This document shows, piece by piece, positions 45,124 through 53,562 of a stretch of DNA of 64,000 bases. The stretch's first letter is position 1, and every line of letters begins with the position of its first letter. This DNA is from Lachnospiraceae bacterium (lineage in GTDB: Bacteria > Bacillota > Clostridia > Lachnospirales > Lachnospiraceae), in contig JAFTKW010000018.1 of NCBI GenBank assembly GCA_017453065.1, positions 46,901 through 110,900 of the forward strand, written 5' to 3'. Made by a program: the position numbers and the translations under genes. The notes beneath the pieces were generated by a model. It did not search any database. It saw only the letters and a list, made by a program, of their open reading frames with translations, and had not been told where the DNA came from.

Positions 45124-45615
45124 TTACCTTTCTGTATAACTGTGTAAGCCTACAACTGTAGATACGCTTCGGCCGTTGGCATCTATGCAAGAGAGACGAT
45201 ATAAATCTGGCTCAATCTGCTCCACCAGGAAATCAGACACTACTGCAATAGCATTTCCCATGTTGAGAGCAGGCTCGATTTGATTTTTGATGAACAGCTC
45301 TTTGAGCGCACCATCGTGGTAGTAAATGTATGTGGTATAGCCTTCCTTGTCGTCCTGATGATAGAGAGCAAGTGCATCTGTGCCTTCTATTTCAGTGACT
45401 GAGACAAAGGCTTTACAGTCACTGTGATGTATTTTTTCGCTGACATAAGAAAGAGAAGTTCGGGAAACGTTGTTCAGCGAGGACGCGGTAGTGGTGGATT
45501 CGTAGATTCTGGTTGCCAATAAAATAACCACTACAGCGGAAATCGTAAATACAAAAAACAGTATGATAGGAAAGAGGAAATCTATGATGTGGTTGTGGGC
45601 TTTGGTCTGTTTCAT
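45124..45615 (-). CDS. DUF4860-like membrane protein of the pilus cluster
   Basis: 163 residues. N-terminal helix at about 12-35 (LFPIILFFVFTISAVVVILL), then an extracytoplasmic beta-rich domain (LSYVSEKIHHSDCKAF, LALYHQDDKEGYTTYIYYH). It resembles DUF4860, an unknown domain that accompanies pilus-like genes in Clostridia. Its GAGGAGG ribosome site lies in the last codons of the preceding gene, with a gap of one base. Confidence 0.72.
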   Translation of the reverse strand: MKQTKAHNHIIDFLFPIILFFVFTISAVVVILLATRIYESTTTASSLNNVSRTSLSYVSEKIHHSDCKAFVSVTEIEGTDALALYHQDDKEGYTTYIYYHDGALKELFIKNQIEPALNMGNAIAVVSDFLVEQIEPDLYRLSCIDANGRSVSTVVGLHSYTER

Positions 45616-45616
45616 A

Positions 45617-45952
45617 TCACTGTTCCTCCTCTATGATAGTTACATCTGGATAAATATTGTCCCCAAGGAAGCGATAGTCTACATAGAACAGCTCCTGATT
45701 GTAGGTGAGTCCATATTGCTTGTGGAGTACCTCCAAAGAATCTGGATATTTGCCCTCCAAAGAGTAGTAGTGGACGATGTTTCGAGTAAGTGCGTTGTCC
45801 AAACTTTCACGTTGACGTTCTCTAGTGCTTTCAGAGATAGAGCCAAAACCAGCTACAAAGAAAAAGATAATCACGGCAAATAAGCCTACAGATAAAAGAG
45901 GCTTAAGAGATATCTTGTCTTTTTGACCCATTTTAAAACGGTTGTGACTCAT
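45617..45952 (-). CDS. Small pseudopilin-like membrane protein
   Basis: 111 residues. Helix at about 17-37 (LLSVGLFAVIIFFFVAGFG) and a short outer domain with NIVHYYSLEGKYPDSLEVL, which resembles the repeated Tyr-Pro-x-Ser-Leu segment of GspG-type pseudopilins. No prepilin peptidase motif. AAAGGAG lies 8 bases upstream. Function inferred from context. Confidence 0.7.
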   Translation of the reverse strand: MSHNRFKMGQKDKISLKPLLSVGLFAVIIFFFVAGFGSISESTRERQRESLDNALTRNIVHYYSLEGKYPDSLEVLHKQYGLTYNQELFYVDYRFLGDNIYPDVTIIEEEQ

Positions 45953-45985
45953 ACAAAACTCCTTTGTTAGTAAGAGATATTACAG

Positions 45986-47038
45986 TTAGATACTGGACAT
46001 GATTCCAATCAGTGGAAGCATGACGGAGAGCAGAATAATGCCAACAAATAGGGAAAGGCTGACAACTAAGGTAGGCTCTAAAATGGAAAGTAGATTGTTG
46101 ATACGACGGTCCACTTCCTCCTGATAGAGGGAAGCCACATTGTCCATAACCTGATCCATGGTTCCAGTGCGGGCACCTAAGGAAATCATTCGAGCGTATA
46201 CACCAGAGAAGATACCGCATTGGTGCATTGCTTCATAATAATCCATACCCTCTTCAATTTTGGCAAAGCATAAATCCAGTTTTTGCTGGAAGAAAGGGTC
46301 CGAATTCAAACTGCCTGCTAGGTGGAGGCTCTGTGTGGTGTCAATACCACTCTTTAGTGTAAGAGAAAGACCACTGGCGAATCTGCAGGCGGCAGTATTT
46401 TCAAAAATGGTACGAACAAAAGGAATTTTGTAGCCAATTTTGTGGAATAGGTTTTGACCAGATTTGGTTTTGCATCCGTAGATGATGATACCCACCACAA
46501 CTACAAGCAAAGCAATAAACACAACAGAATATCGATTAATGATATTGCCGATGTCCATCAAAGTTCTGGAGAAACCGGTCATCTCTGTTCCTAACTGAAC
46601 AAAGACCTGATTGAAGATAGGCATAACCTTTACAAGAAGAACTACTATTACTACAATCATCATTCCAGCCATAATCATAGGGTATGTGATAGCGTTGCGA
46701 ATGCTGACAGAGATAGAATCTTCACGTTCATAGTGGATGGTAAGCTGCTGCATAACTTCATCTAAAGTACCAGTTTTTTCACCGATGTCTGTCATGCGGA
46801 GCATATAAGTTGGGAAGAGACCACAAGATTCAACGGCCTGATAGAAACTGCCAGTTTCTAAAAGGGTATCATAAATGGTCTGCAACAATTCTTTGTCTCC
46901 CTCAGATTGGGCATCTTCCAGCATAATAGAAATTCCCTCAATGGAAGAGATGCCTGATTTCAGTATCAAGGCAATCTGTCCACAGAAGCTGGAGACTTCT
47001 GAATTTGTAAGTGGGGTCCTGTCGGTATGTTTGCTCAT
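45986..47038 (-). CDS. pilC: PilC/GspF-type inner-membrane platform protein
   Basis: 350 residues from the ATG at 47038 (CGGAGG upstream). Two tandem T2SSF domains with the repeated pattern: first about 20-140 (ISSIEGISIMLEDAQSEGD, YMLRMTDIGEKTGTLDEVM), second about 220-345 (GIDTTQSLHLAGS, YARMISLGARTGTMDQVM). Three membrane helices at about 145-170, 190-210 and 320-345. It is the membrane platform of pilus or type II machines and couples to the cytoplasmic ATPase; here the partner in the window is PilT. Confidence 0.92.
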   Translation of the reverse strand: MSKHTDRTPLTNSEVSSFCGQIALILKSGISSIEGISIMLEDAQSEGDKELLQTIYDTLLETGSFYQAVESCGLFPTYMLRMTDIGEKTGTLDEVMQQLTIHYEREDSISVSIRNAITYPMIMAGMMIVVIVVLLVKVMPIFNQVFVQLGTEMTGFSRTLMDIGNIINRYSVVFIALLVVVVGIIIYGCKTKSGQNLFHKIGYKIPFVRTIFENTAACRFASGLSLTLKSGIDTTQSLHLAGSLNSDPFFQQKLDLCFAKIEEGMDYYEAMHQCGIFSGVYARMISLGARTGTMDQVMDNVASLYQEEVDRRINNLLSILEPTLVVSLSLFVGIILLSVMLPLIGIMSSI

Positions 47039-47063
47039 GTTAATCCTCCGTTGTATCAAGACA

Positions 47064-48005
47064 TCAATAGGAATATTTCACAGTGTAATTGGAGCCGTCG
47101 CCAATATATTTGGCAACTGCCTTGCTACTGTTTCCAGCAGCTAAAGTTGGGTCCATGAGGGACCAGCTTTTGCCATCAAATTGGATGATGCCATCTACCC
47201 AGCCAGTTTCCTCCAGATAGACACTAATCCATGCGTGATATACTTTGCCAGAGTATCCAACTTCCAACTTTGTAGGAATGCCCTGCGAGCGAAGCAGAGT
47301 TGTCATCAGTGCTGCGTAGTCAAAGCAGATTCCTTTTTTGGTAAGTAACGTTTTGTCTGCATCTGGAACGTAATCCACAGGAGCAGAAGCAGCCAGTTCT
47401 TCGTCATAAATGATATTGGTAATGACATAATCGTAAACTTGACAGAGGTAGTCTAAGTTGTTGGTAGATTGCTCCGAAATACTGATGCCTAAAGCCACTG
47501 CTGCGGACTCTGCGGTGTACCAGGAGTAAACATTGGGGTAGAGGAAAGGTCTGAATTCATCTGCCAAAGTCACATCCAGCACATGAGAGCAAACCATAGC
47601 ATACATGTCGTCGGATACATTCTCGTAGATATTAATTTGATAACTGCCATCTCCGCTGGAGAGAGGGAAGGTTCGATATTCATTGGTAAACAGCGTGTAG
47701 GTGTAGGTAACGCCAGAAGGCACCTTGATCTGTACCTTGGCTTTGGCCGCATCACCCAAATAGCGTGCCATGACATAGCCTTCGCTGGCGTTTGTAGTGT
47801 CGATGGCAGCCAAATCATTACTATATACTTCTGTCCCAACAGATTCGGGGTTTAAAAAGGCGCGAATAGTATCTCTGGGAGGGGCATCTGGATCGTGATA
47901 TTGCGAATATCCACCGTTGCCACCACTAGATCCACAGGCGGCGGTAAAGGAGCATAGTCCAAGCACAAGAGAAAGTATGATTGCAAGATGTAATTTTCGT
48001 TTCAT
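47064..48005 (-). CDS. Transglutaminase-like lipoprotein
   Basis: 313 residues. Signal peptide with lipobox FTAAC (Cys24), so it is anchored on the outside. The transglutaminase-like core lies at about 185-300 with the papain-type triad Cys227 (KKGICFDYAAL), His257 (YHAWISV) and Asp285 (WSLMDPTLAA). The first 180 residues form a beta-rich domain. Such proteins act as proteases or cross-linkers on surface targets; a substrate among the neighbouring pilus proteins is possible but unproven. It lies between pilC and the ECF-sigma pair. Confidence 0.88.
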   Translation of the reverse strand: MKRKLHLAIILSLVLGLCSFTAACGSSGGNGGYSQYHDPDAPPRDTIRAFLNPESVGTEVYSNDLAAIDTTNASEGYVMARYLGDAAKAKVQIKVPSGVTYTYTLFTNEYRTFPLSSGDGSYQINIYENVSDDMYAMVCSHVLDVTLADEFRPFLYPNVYSWYTAESAAVALGISISEQSTNNLDYLCQVYDYVITNIIYDEELAASAPVDYVPDADKTLLTKKGICFDYAALMTTLLRSQGIPTKLEVGYSGKVYHAWISVYLEETGWVDGIIQFDGKSWSLMDPTLAAGNSSKAVAKYIGDGSNYTVKYSY

Positions 48006-48040
48006 ACCTGGATACTCCTTTCGTAGAATTTAATCGTGAA

Positions 48041-48781
48041 CTAATTGTTTGGTGTAAGAACTAGTAACAGTTCATTGCCTGCCATATCAGGAATACATAC
48101 GTTGATTGAAGAAGCAGGGCTTTCAAAAACCACGCAGCCATTTTCTGCGTCATAGGAAATAGGAGAGATGATATCCCCATTTGCGTCATTTGCATAAATG
48201 GATGCATAATCAATACCACTTTCAGAGTCACTCACATATAGATACACTAATTTGTTGGAAACCTGACTACTGATAAAGGAAGGAGCCGTAGTGTCCATTT
48301 GAGTGACCATAATAGTATGGTGTATTTCCTGCTGATTAAAAAAGGTAATACAAATATCCATCATGCCATTTTTGGTTGGCTCTATGGAGAAGGTTCGTAT
48401 TCCGGTATCGTAGACAGGGACATGCAAGCCGTTTTGGGTAGCACTTACCTGCACAGGGAAAATACCTGTTACATGAACTTCGTAGACTGGACTTTGTGCA
48501 TCTCCAGTTTTGTCTGTGACAGAATAGTTTCCTCTTACAAATAAAAGAGGAGAAAGAAGCAAAAGAATGATTACAATTACCAGAATAGAACGAATGGTAA
48601 TGAATCGTTCCTTTTTGTAGTTGGCATAGTCTTCAATAACAGCCAGGGGAACTGCATTGGAAGAGGTCCCCACGACAGTAAATACGTTTTGAAGCATTTG
48701 ATCTGCGGCAAGAGGTGACAGGGTAGCACCTTTGCTCAATTTCTTTGATTTAAAATTGGAAAATCTATTGTTTTTTTTCAT
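48041..48781 (-). CDS. Single-pass membrane protein, possible partner of the ECF sigma factor
   Basis: 246 residues. Cytoplasmic N-terminal ~62 residues, a helix at about 64-82 (ILVIVIILLLLSPLLF), and an extracytoplasmic beta-sandwich-like domain (VYEVHVTGIFPVQVS, MDTTAPSFISSQVS, LYVSDSESGIDY). It follows the sigma-factor gene by 15 bases, the usual place of an anti-sigma factor, but no zinc-finger HxxxCxxC motif is present. The anti-sigma role is an inference. Confidence 0.7.
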   Translation of the reverse strand: MKKNNRFSNFKSKKLSKGATLSPLAADQMLQNVFTVVGTSSNAVPLAVIEDYANYKKERFITIRSILVIVIILLLLSPLLFVRGNYSVTDKTGDAQSPVYEVHVTGIFPVQVSATQNGLHVPVYDTGIRTFSIEPTKNGMMDICITFFNQQEIHHTIMVTQMDTTAPSFISSQVSNKLVYLYVSDSESGIDYASIYANDANGDIISPISYDAENGCVVFESPASSINVCIPDMAGNELLLVLTPNN

Positions 48782-48796
48782 GAAAAATCTCCATTA

Positions 48797-49357
48797 TTAT
48801 ACAGCAATCATTTTGCGTAGCTTACTAAGACCGCTATTAAGCAGTCGTTTTACGGTACTTTTGCTGGTGTGAAGCATGCTAGCAATATCATCAATTCTCA
48901 TATTGTTGTAGTATCGGTAGATGAGAGCCAATGACTCGTTGTCTGGCAGAGACATAATCTGGTCGAAAATATACCTGCGCTCATCGATGACAACCACTTG
49001 ACTTTCAGGGGTGTCGTCACTGACAGGCTGGATGGAAGGGTCGTCATCCAGGGAAAGTACATTTTCGGAGAAGGTTTTGCCTTGCCTTTCCTGCATGTTA
49101 AAGCAAACGCGAAAACTAATCTGATTTAGCCAGGAGATAAAAACCATAGGATCTTTCAGAGTGGCTAAATTTTTGTATACTAATATGTAAATTTCCTGCA
49201 GTGCATCCTGCGCCAGATAATTGTCCTTGAGATAATTGCAGGCGTAAGCATACTGCTTTTGGTAGGTGGCGGCATATAACTCCGCAAAGGCGTCACTGTC
49301 ACCTTGCTGGGCGGACCGAACCACCTTGGACAAGTATTTATAATCTAAATTAGACAT
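48797..49357 (-). CDS. ECF-type RNA polymerase sigma factor
   Basis: 186 residues. Sigma region 2 at about 14-80 (FAELYAATYQKQYAYACNYL, AQDALQEIYILVYKNL) and region 4 at about 130-183 (LPDNESLALIYRYYNNM, IDDIASMLHTSKSTVKRLL). No region 1.1 or 3. It is followed by the possible anti-sigma gene and then by the pilus-like genes, which could be its regulon. Confidence 0.92.
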   Translation of the reverse strand: MSNLDYKYLSKVVRSAQQGDSDAFAELYAATYQKQYAYACNYLKDNYLAQDALQEIYILVYKNLATLKDPMVFISWLNQISFRVCFNMQERQGKTFSENVLSLDDDPSIQPVSDDTPESQVVVIDERRYIFDQIMSLPDNESLALIYRYYNNMRIDDIASMLHTSKSTVKRLLNSGLSKLRKMIAV

Positions 49358-49408
49358 GACATTCTTCTTTCGGTGTGAGAGTGGTCTTACTGGAGCAAAT
49401 TCAAGGGC

Positions 49409-50092
49409 TTATTCGCTAAGTCTTGCGTTGGCCAAAGAGATAAGGCCGTTGATGCTTTCAGCATCGTCAGAGCCACTAAAACTGGAGCCAAGACGATATG
49501 CGATAGCATGATGACTGGAGTCGGAATTGTACTGTTTTATTTTGCTCTCAACACGCTCTGTAAAGATGTCCATGTGACTTTCAGAACTGTTTTCAAAAAT
49601 AGCAAGATATTTATTTCCATCGTTACGACCTACAAAGCACAGGTCTACAGAAGACAGTTTCAATATATTAGAGAAACTTTTGATTAGGATGTCACCCTGT
49701 GCACGATCGTACAATTTGTTGGTTTCATCCAAGTTAGTTAGTTCAAGCATGATACAGCCTAGGTTGGATGGAAGCGTTTTGCCTTTGTATTTTTCAATAA
49801 GGGAATCACAGCTATAGCGATTGGCGATACCAGCCAGTGGATCTGAATGCACGGCATAACCTAAATCGTGATAATCTTTTTTGAAGGTGGCATGGAAAGT
49901 GAAATCTAGAAACATAAAAATGTAAGACAAAAGAAAATAAAGCCACAAAATGGCACAAAGAATCGTGATTCGTGTATTGTTAGATACCATGCGATAAATT
50001 TCCGCATTGGTCAGCACAGTTAACAAGGCAACAACTGTCAAAACCAGGTATAAGATTAATTGAAGTGTTTTGTACAATTTGAAATGTTTCAT
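49409..50092 (-). CDS. Degenerate GGDEF-domain membrane protein
   Basis: 227 residues. Two membrane helices at about 9-30 and 42-64, then a GGDEF fold (SDPLAGIANRYSCDSLIEKY, MLELTNLDETNKLYDRAQGD). The active-site loop at 158-162 reads DGNKY rather than GGDEF, and the usual D.LTGL start reads DPLAGI. It is thus unlikely to make cyclic di-GMP but may bind a nucleotide or partner. It is first in the cluster with its own TTGGAA-17-TATAAT promoter; an ACGGGGGA ribosome site precedes it. Confidence 0.85.
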   Translation of the reverse strand: MKHFKLYKTLQLILYLVLTVVALLTVLTNAEIYRMVSNNTRITILCAILWLYFLLSYIFMFLDFTFHATFKKDYHDLGYAVHSDPLAGIANRYSCDSLIEKYKGKTLPSNLGCIMLELTNLDETNKLYDRAQGDILIKSFSNILKLSSVDLCFVGRNDGNKYLAIFENSSESHMDIFTERVESKIKQYNSDSSHHAIAYRLGSSFSGSDDAESINGLISLANARLSE

Positions 50093-50146
50093 TATTTTAT
50101 AATCCCCCGTAAGTTGTCTAAAAACATAAAAGAATATTTAAAGTTT

Positions 50147-50175
50147 ATTATACCAAAAACGACACTATATTCCAA
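50147..50175 (-). promoter_or_regulatory. Sigma-A promoter of the sigma/pilus-like cluster
   Basis: On the minus strand TTGGAA (50170-50175), 17 bases, perfect TATAAT (50147-50152), about 55 bases before the GGDEF-like gene. Confidence 0.8.
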
Positions 50176-50321
50176 TGAAAAATGCTGTGAAAAAGACTTT
50201 TGCAAAAAAAATAATTTTTTTTTAAATTTTTCTGGACCTTTTTTCCTATATGGAGTGTCTTTACTTATGAAAGCGTCAAATAGACGTAAAGAAAAACTAG
50301 AATTAGGAAGAGGATAAAATT

Positions 50322-53294
50322 ATGAGAAAGACTTGGAAAAAGACACTTGCTTCATTGTTGGCATTGGCTTTGATTGTGGGAACATGGTCAGAGGGATTTG
50401 TAAATGTTAAAGCTAACGAAGAAGAGAACACCACAGCAGTGGTTACTGTTACTGCAAACAGTATTGCAGATCCTATCGTGTATGATGGACAGGAGCATTC
50501 TGCGGGTGTATCTGTTACAGTGGAAAACGCAACAAACGTGAAGTCTGCGGTGGACTTCTGGGGAAATACAACATATTCCTTCCAGGCAAATGGAGAGAAA
50601 TATCGTGTTGTAATCAATGGATGGGATGAAAAGAGCTTGGCAAAAAGAGTTGTCAATGTTGGAGATACAGAACTCATCCCTAACGCAGTAACTGTTGAAA
50701 AGCAGGGTAGCAGGGGATCATGGTCTTCTACTTCTGAAGTTGCAGTGACTTACCAGAATGGTTCTGCAACAGTGGTTCCAGCAACTCGTGCGATGGATTT
50801 CTTCGTGGCCAATCCAAATGGATGGGGATATATCGCTGTTGGATCTGGTAGCATTACAGGTAGCGTACTTGAGGCTTGGAGAGCACACGGCTTGCTTGGA
50901 ACAGAAATCATTCGCTTTGCAGATGGCTATAGCACATTGCCAGGCGCATATTCTATTTCTTATCCAGCTAGCTACCCAAGCATTGAAGTAAACAATGTGA
51001 CATATACATACGATCCAGCTTGCAATAGAGCAAATACTTATTCTATTCAGTGGACAAATGTGAAGGCTGTAAAAGAAACATTTAGTAATTTTATCTACCA
51101 TTGCAATGGTACAGTTAGACTTCAGGATGAAAATATCTGGAATGTAGTATTTAATGTTGCTGAGCCAGGTGCGGATCTTGCAGCAGTAAGCACAGCTTCT
51201 TTGGTGGAAGGTACTTCCATTTCCGCGCCAGCAGTTGCTGAGACAAAAGAAGTAAACGGCAAAAAATATGTATTTACTGGATGGTGCACTGATGCAGCAT
51301 GCACAACACCAGCATCTATCAGCACTCTTTCCACAGATACAAATTACTATGGTAAATATGTAGAAGTTCAGACTCTTACATTGACACCAGCATTCACAAC
51401 AGCTACATATGATGGATATACACATGTAGTTAACAGCTTTGTTACAACAGAAGTGAACGGACTTACAGTATCTGGTCTTAGCGTATATGCGGAAGGCAGA
51501 GATGCAGGTTCTTATGATATTGCAGTAGAGGGTAGCGCAGTAGTAACAGATGCAGCAGGCAACGATGTAACAAAGTATTACGACGTAGTAGTTGCAGATG
51601 TTGATTTGGTAATCGCTAAGAAGGCAGCAACCATTACTTCCGGTTCTGCTACTTCCGAATACACAGGTGACATTCTTACAAATCATGCAGTTGAAATGGA
51701 AGGATTCTTGGAAGGTGAAGAACCAACCGTTACAGTTACTGGATCTCAGAAGATGATTGGTTCTAGTGACAATACATTCGAAGTTGCGAACTTGAGCGAC
51801 AACTACAATGTAACTTATACCTATGGTAAGTTGACAGTTACTGCCATTGATGGATTGGTAGTTAGCTTCGCAGATATTACAAAGACTTATGACGGAAAAG
51901 CAATTACTGGTTCTTATACAGTAAATGAAAAACTTCTTCCAGGTCATGCTGTAGAAGTAGAAATACCAAGCATCACAGATGTAGATACAGTTGTATATGG
52001 CGAGACAATTAAGATTGTAAACGCTGCAGGTGCTGATGTTACAGATCATTATGCAAATCCTACAGTGGTTCCTGGCACACTTACTGTAAATCCAATCGAA
52101 GGTCTTGTAATCACATTTGCAGATTACACTAAGACATACGATGGAAATACATATGTAGGTGAATATACTGTAGAAGGCCTTCTTGAAGGACACACTATCA
52201 TCATCAAAGCTCCTTCTATCAAAGAAGTTGGTACAGTAACAAATACAGCTTCTTATGAGATTTTTGAAGGCACAAAGAATGTTACAGATTTCTACAAAGA
52301 CGTAACAGTTAATGAAGGTACACTTACCGTTAACAAGATTACAGGAGCATCTATCACATTCGCTAATATTACAAAGGACTATGATGCACAGGAACTTGTT
52401 GGTACATTTAAGGCAGAAGGTTTCCTTGATGCGCACAATGTTGTAGTGGCTACTCCAGCTAGCATTACAAATGCGGGCGATGTAACAAACACAGGTGCTT
52501 ATGAAATTCAGGACGCTGAAGGAAATGACGTATCCAAATACTATGATACAATCACAGTTACAGATGGTAAGCTTACTGTAAATCCACTTAAGGTAACAGT
52601 AAAAGTTCAGGGTAATGTAGTTAATGTATACTACACAGGATATGAACTTGCTTCCAGAGGATATGATGTAACATCTATCAGCAGTGATCTTTATACTGAT
52701 GCATACTTTACTTTCAGCGGAGATGCAGAAGTTACTGCAACAGCAGACAGCTACTATGCATACGCTATGGGACTGAAAGCAGATCAGTTCACAAACAACA
52801 ACGGAAACTTTGACGTTACATTCGAAGTAACAGATGGCTATTTGAAGATTTACTACTTAGAAGGTGTTTCTCCAGCACGTGAAGATGGTACTGACACTCC
52901 AGCTGCAAATGAACCAGAAGTTCAAGAACCAGAGGTAACAGAACCTGAAGTTCAAGAACCAGAGGTTCAGGAGCCAGAGGTTGAAGAGCCAGTAGTAGAA
53001 GAGCCAGTAGTAGAGGAACCAGTAGTAGAAGAACCTGTTGCTGACGAAGTGGATCAGAACACAGAGCCAGAGGTTGATGTTGAAGTAGTAGGTGATGACA
53101 CAACTACAGAAGCAAATGACAACCTGGTACAGATCGAAGATGAAGAGACACCACTCGCTAACATGGATTTGGATGGAGATGGAAATGGTCCTATCTTCTG
53201 GATCCTTCTTGCAGGTGTACTCGCAACAGTTACATTGTTTATCTTCTTCGTAATCGCTCGTCGTAAGAAAGAAGAAGAGGAAGAACAGGCTTAA
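50322..53294 (+). CDS. Large repeat-built cell-surface protein
   Basis: 990 residues. Signal peptide to about 32 (VGTWSEGFVNVKA). Residues 33-290 are an unrecognised domain; 290-345 resemble an InlB B-repeat (YVFTGWCTDAACTTPAS). Residues ~345-760 carry four to five MBG-like repeats, each beginning near TYDG/DYDA (KTYDGKAITGSYTVNE, KTYDGNTYVGEYTVEG, KDYDAQELVGTFKAEG) and ending LTVN. A nine-unit Pro-Glu stalk (EPEVQ/EPVVE) and a C-terminal helix with tail RRKKEEEEEQA follow. No LPXTG is present; DEETPLA lies before the helix. The gene sits opposite the pilus-like cluster with divergent transcription. Confidence 0.88.
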   Translation: MRKTWKKTLASLLALALIVGTWSEGFVNVKANEEENTTAVVTVTANSIADPIVYDGQEHSAGVSVTVENATNVKSAVDFWGNTTYSFQANGEKYRVVINGWDEKSLAKRVVNVGDTELIPNAVTVEKQGSRGSWSSTSEVAVTYQNGSATVVPATRAMDFFVANPNGWGYIAVGSGSITGSVLEAWRAHGLLGTEIIRFADGYSTLPGAYSISYPASYPSIEVNNVTYTYDPACNRANTYSIQWTNVKAVKETFSNFIYHCNGTVRLQDENIWNVVFNVAEPGADLAAVSTASLVEGTSISAPAVAETKEVNGKKYVFTGWCTDAACTTPASISTLSTDTNYYGKYVEVQTLTLTPAFTTATYDGYTHVVNSFVTTEVNGLTVSGLSVYAEGRDAGSYDIAVEGSAVVTDAAGNDVTKYYDVVVADVDLVIAKKAATITSGSATSEYTGDILTNHAVEMEGFLEGEEPTVTVTGSQKMIGSSDNTFEVANLSDNYNVTYTYGKLTVTAIDGLVVSFADITKTYDGKAITGSYTVNEKLLPGHAVEVEIPSITDVDTVVYGETIKIVNAAGADVTDHYANPTVVPGTLTVNPIEGLVITFADYTKTYDGNTYVGEYTVEGLLEGHTIIIKAPSIKEVGTVTNTASYEIFEGTKNVTDFYKDVTVNEGTLTVNKITGASITFANITKDYDAQELVGTFKAEGFLDAHNVVVATPASITNAGDVTNTGAYEIQDAEGNDVSKYYDTITVTDGKLTVNPLKVTVKVQGNVVNVYYTGYELASRGYDVTSISSDLYTDAYFTFSGDAEVTATADSYYAYAMGLKADQFTNNNGNFDVTFEVTDGYLKIYYLEGVSPAREDGTDTPAANEPEVQEPEVTEPEVQEPEVQEPEVEEPVVEEPVVEEPVVEEPVADEVDQNTEPEVDVEVVGDDTTTEANDNLVQIEDEETPLANMDLDGDGNGPIFWILLAGVLATVTLFIFFVIARRKKEEEEEQA
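52911..53045 (+). repeat. Nine 15-base tandem repeats coding for a Pro-Glu stalk
   Basis: In-frame units encode EPEVQ, EPEVT, EPEVE, EPVVE and EPVAD. DNA identity between units is high enough (GAGCCAGTAGTAGAA recurs) that copy number could vary by slippage, changing stalk length. It is coding, not a CRISPR. Confidence 0.9.
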
Positions 53295-53337
53295 GGATAA
53301 CTGGAGAAATTCGCAATTAAGTGAATAAAGTTTATTT

Positions 53338-53370
53338 AGGGCTTCGCACCAATGGCGCGGGGCCCTTTTT
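53338..53370 (+). terminator. Terminator of the surface-protein gene
   Basis: GGGC and GCG arms (GGGCTTCGC with GCGCGGGGCCC) form an imperfect GC-rich stem followed by TTTTT. Confidence 0.65.
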
Positions 53371-53460
53371 ATTTGCCTTGGTTTAGTAGAAACAGACAAA
53401 AACGGATAATCAATTTTGGCGAATTTAGAGAATGGAATTTTAGGAATGATAAGACTATAA

Positions 53461-53498
53461 TGGAAACTAGGAAACCGAAATGAGTTTCCGAGTTTCCA
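53461..53498. promoter_or_regulatory. TetR-type operator overlapping the start region
   Basis: TGGAAACTAGGAAAC (53461-53475) and GTTTCCGAGTTTCCA (53484-53498) are inverted copies, 14 of 15 positions matching, with an 8-base spacer. Each arm contains two direct GGAAAC half sites. The left arm begins at the last base of TATAAT (53456-53461). This fits autoregulation of the adjacent TetR gene and control of the galactoside genes behind it. Confidence 0.65.
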
Positions 53499-53562
53499 AT
53501 AAGAGTAACCAAGTCAAGACAAATATTCATATAAGCAAAACTGCAGGAAAGGAACAGAACCT

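Noticed and set aside
48041-48781. Annotation as a zinc-dependent anti-sigma factor
   Set aside because: Position is right but the HxxxCxxC motif is absent; kept only as a possible partner.
50093-50321. Plus-strand promoter for the surface-protein gene (TTGCAA at 50200, TAAATT at 50223)
   Set aside because: Both boxes match at only four of six positions in an A/T-run-rich region, so I do not list it.
50718-52436. A 572-codon open frame on the minus strand inside the surface-protein gene
   Set aside because: Its product is overloaded with Cys, Ile and Asn, has no ribosome site and mirrors the repeats of the real gene. It is an antisense shadow.
52911-53045. Tandem DNA repeat considered as a CRISPR array
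   Set aside because: Units are 15 bases, contiguous, in frame and encode a Pro-Glu stalk; there are no spacers.
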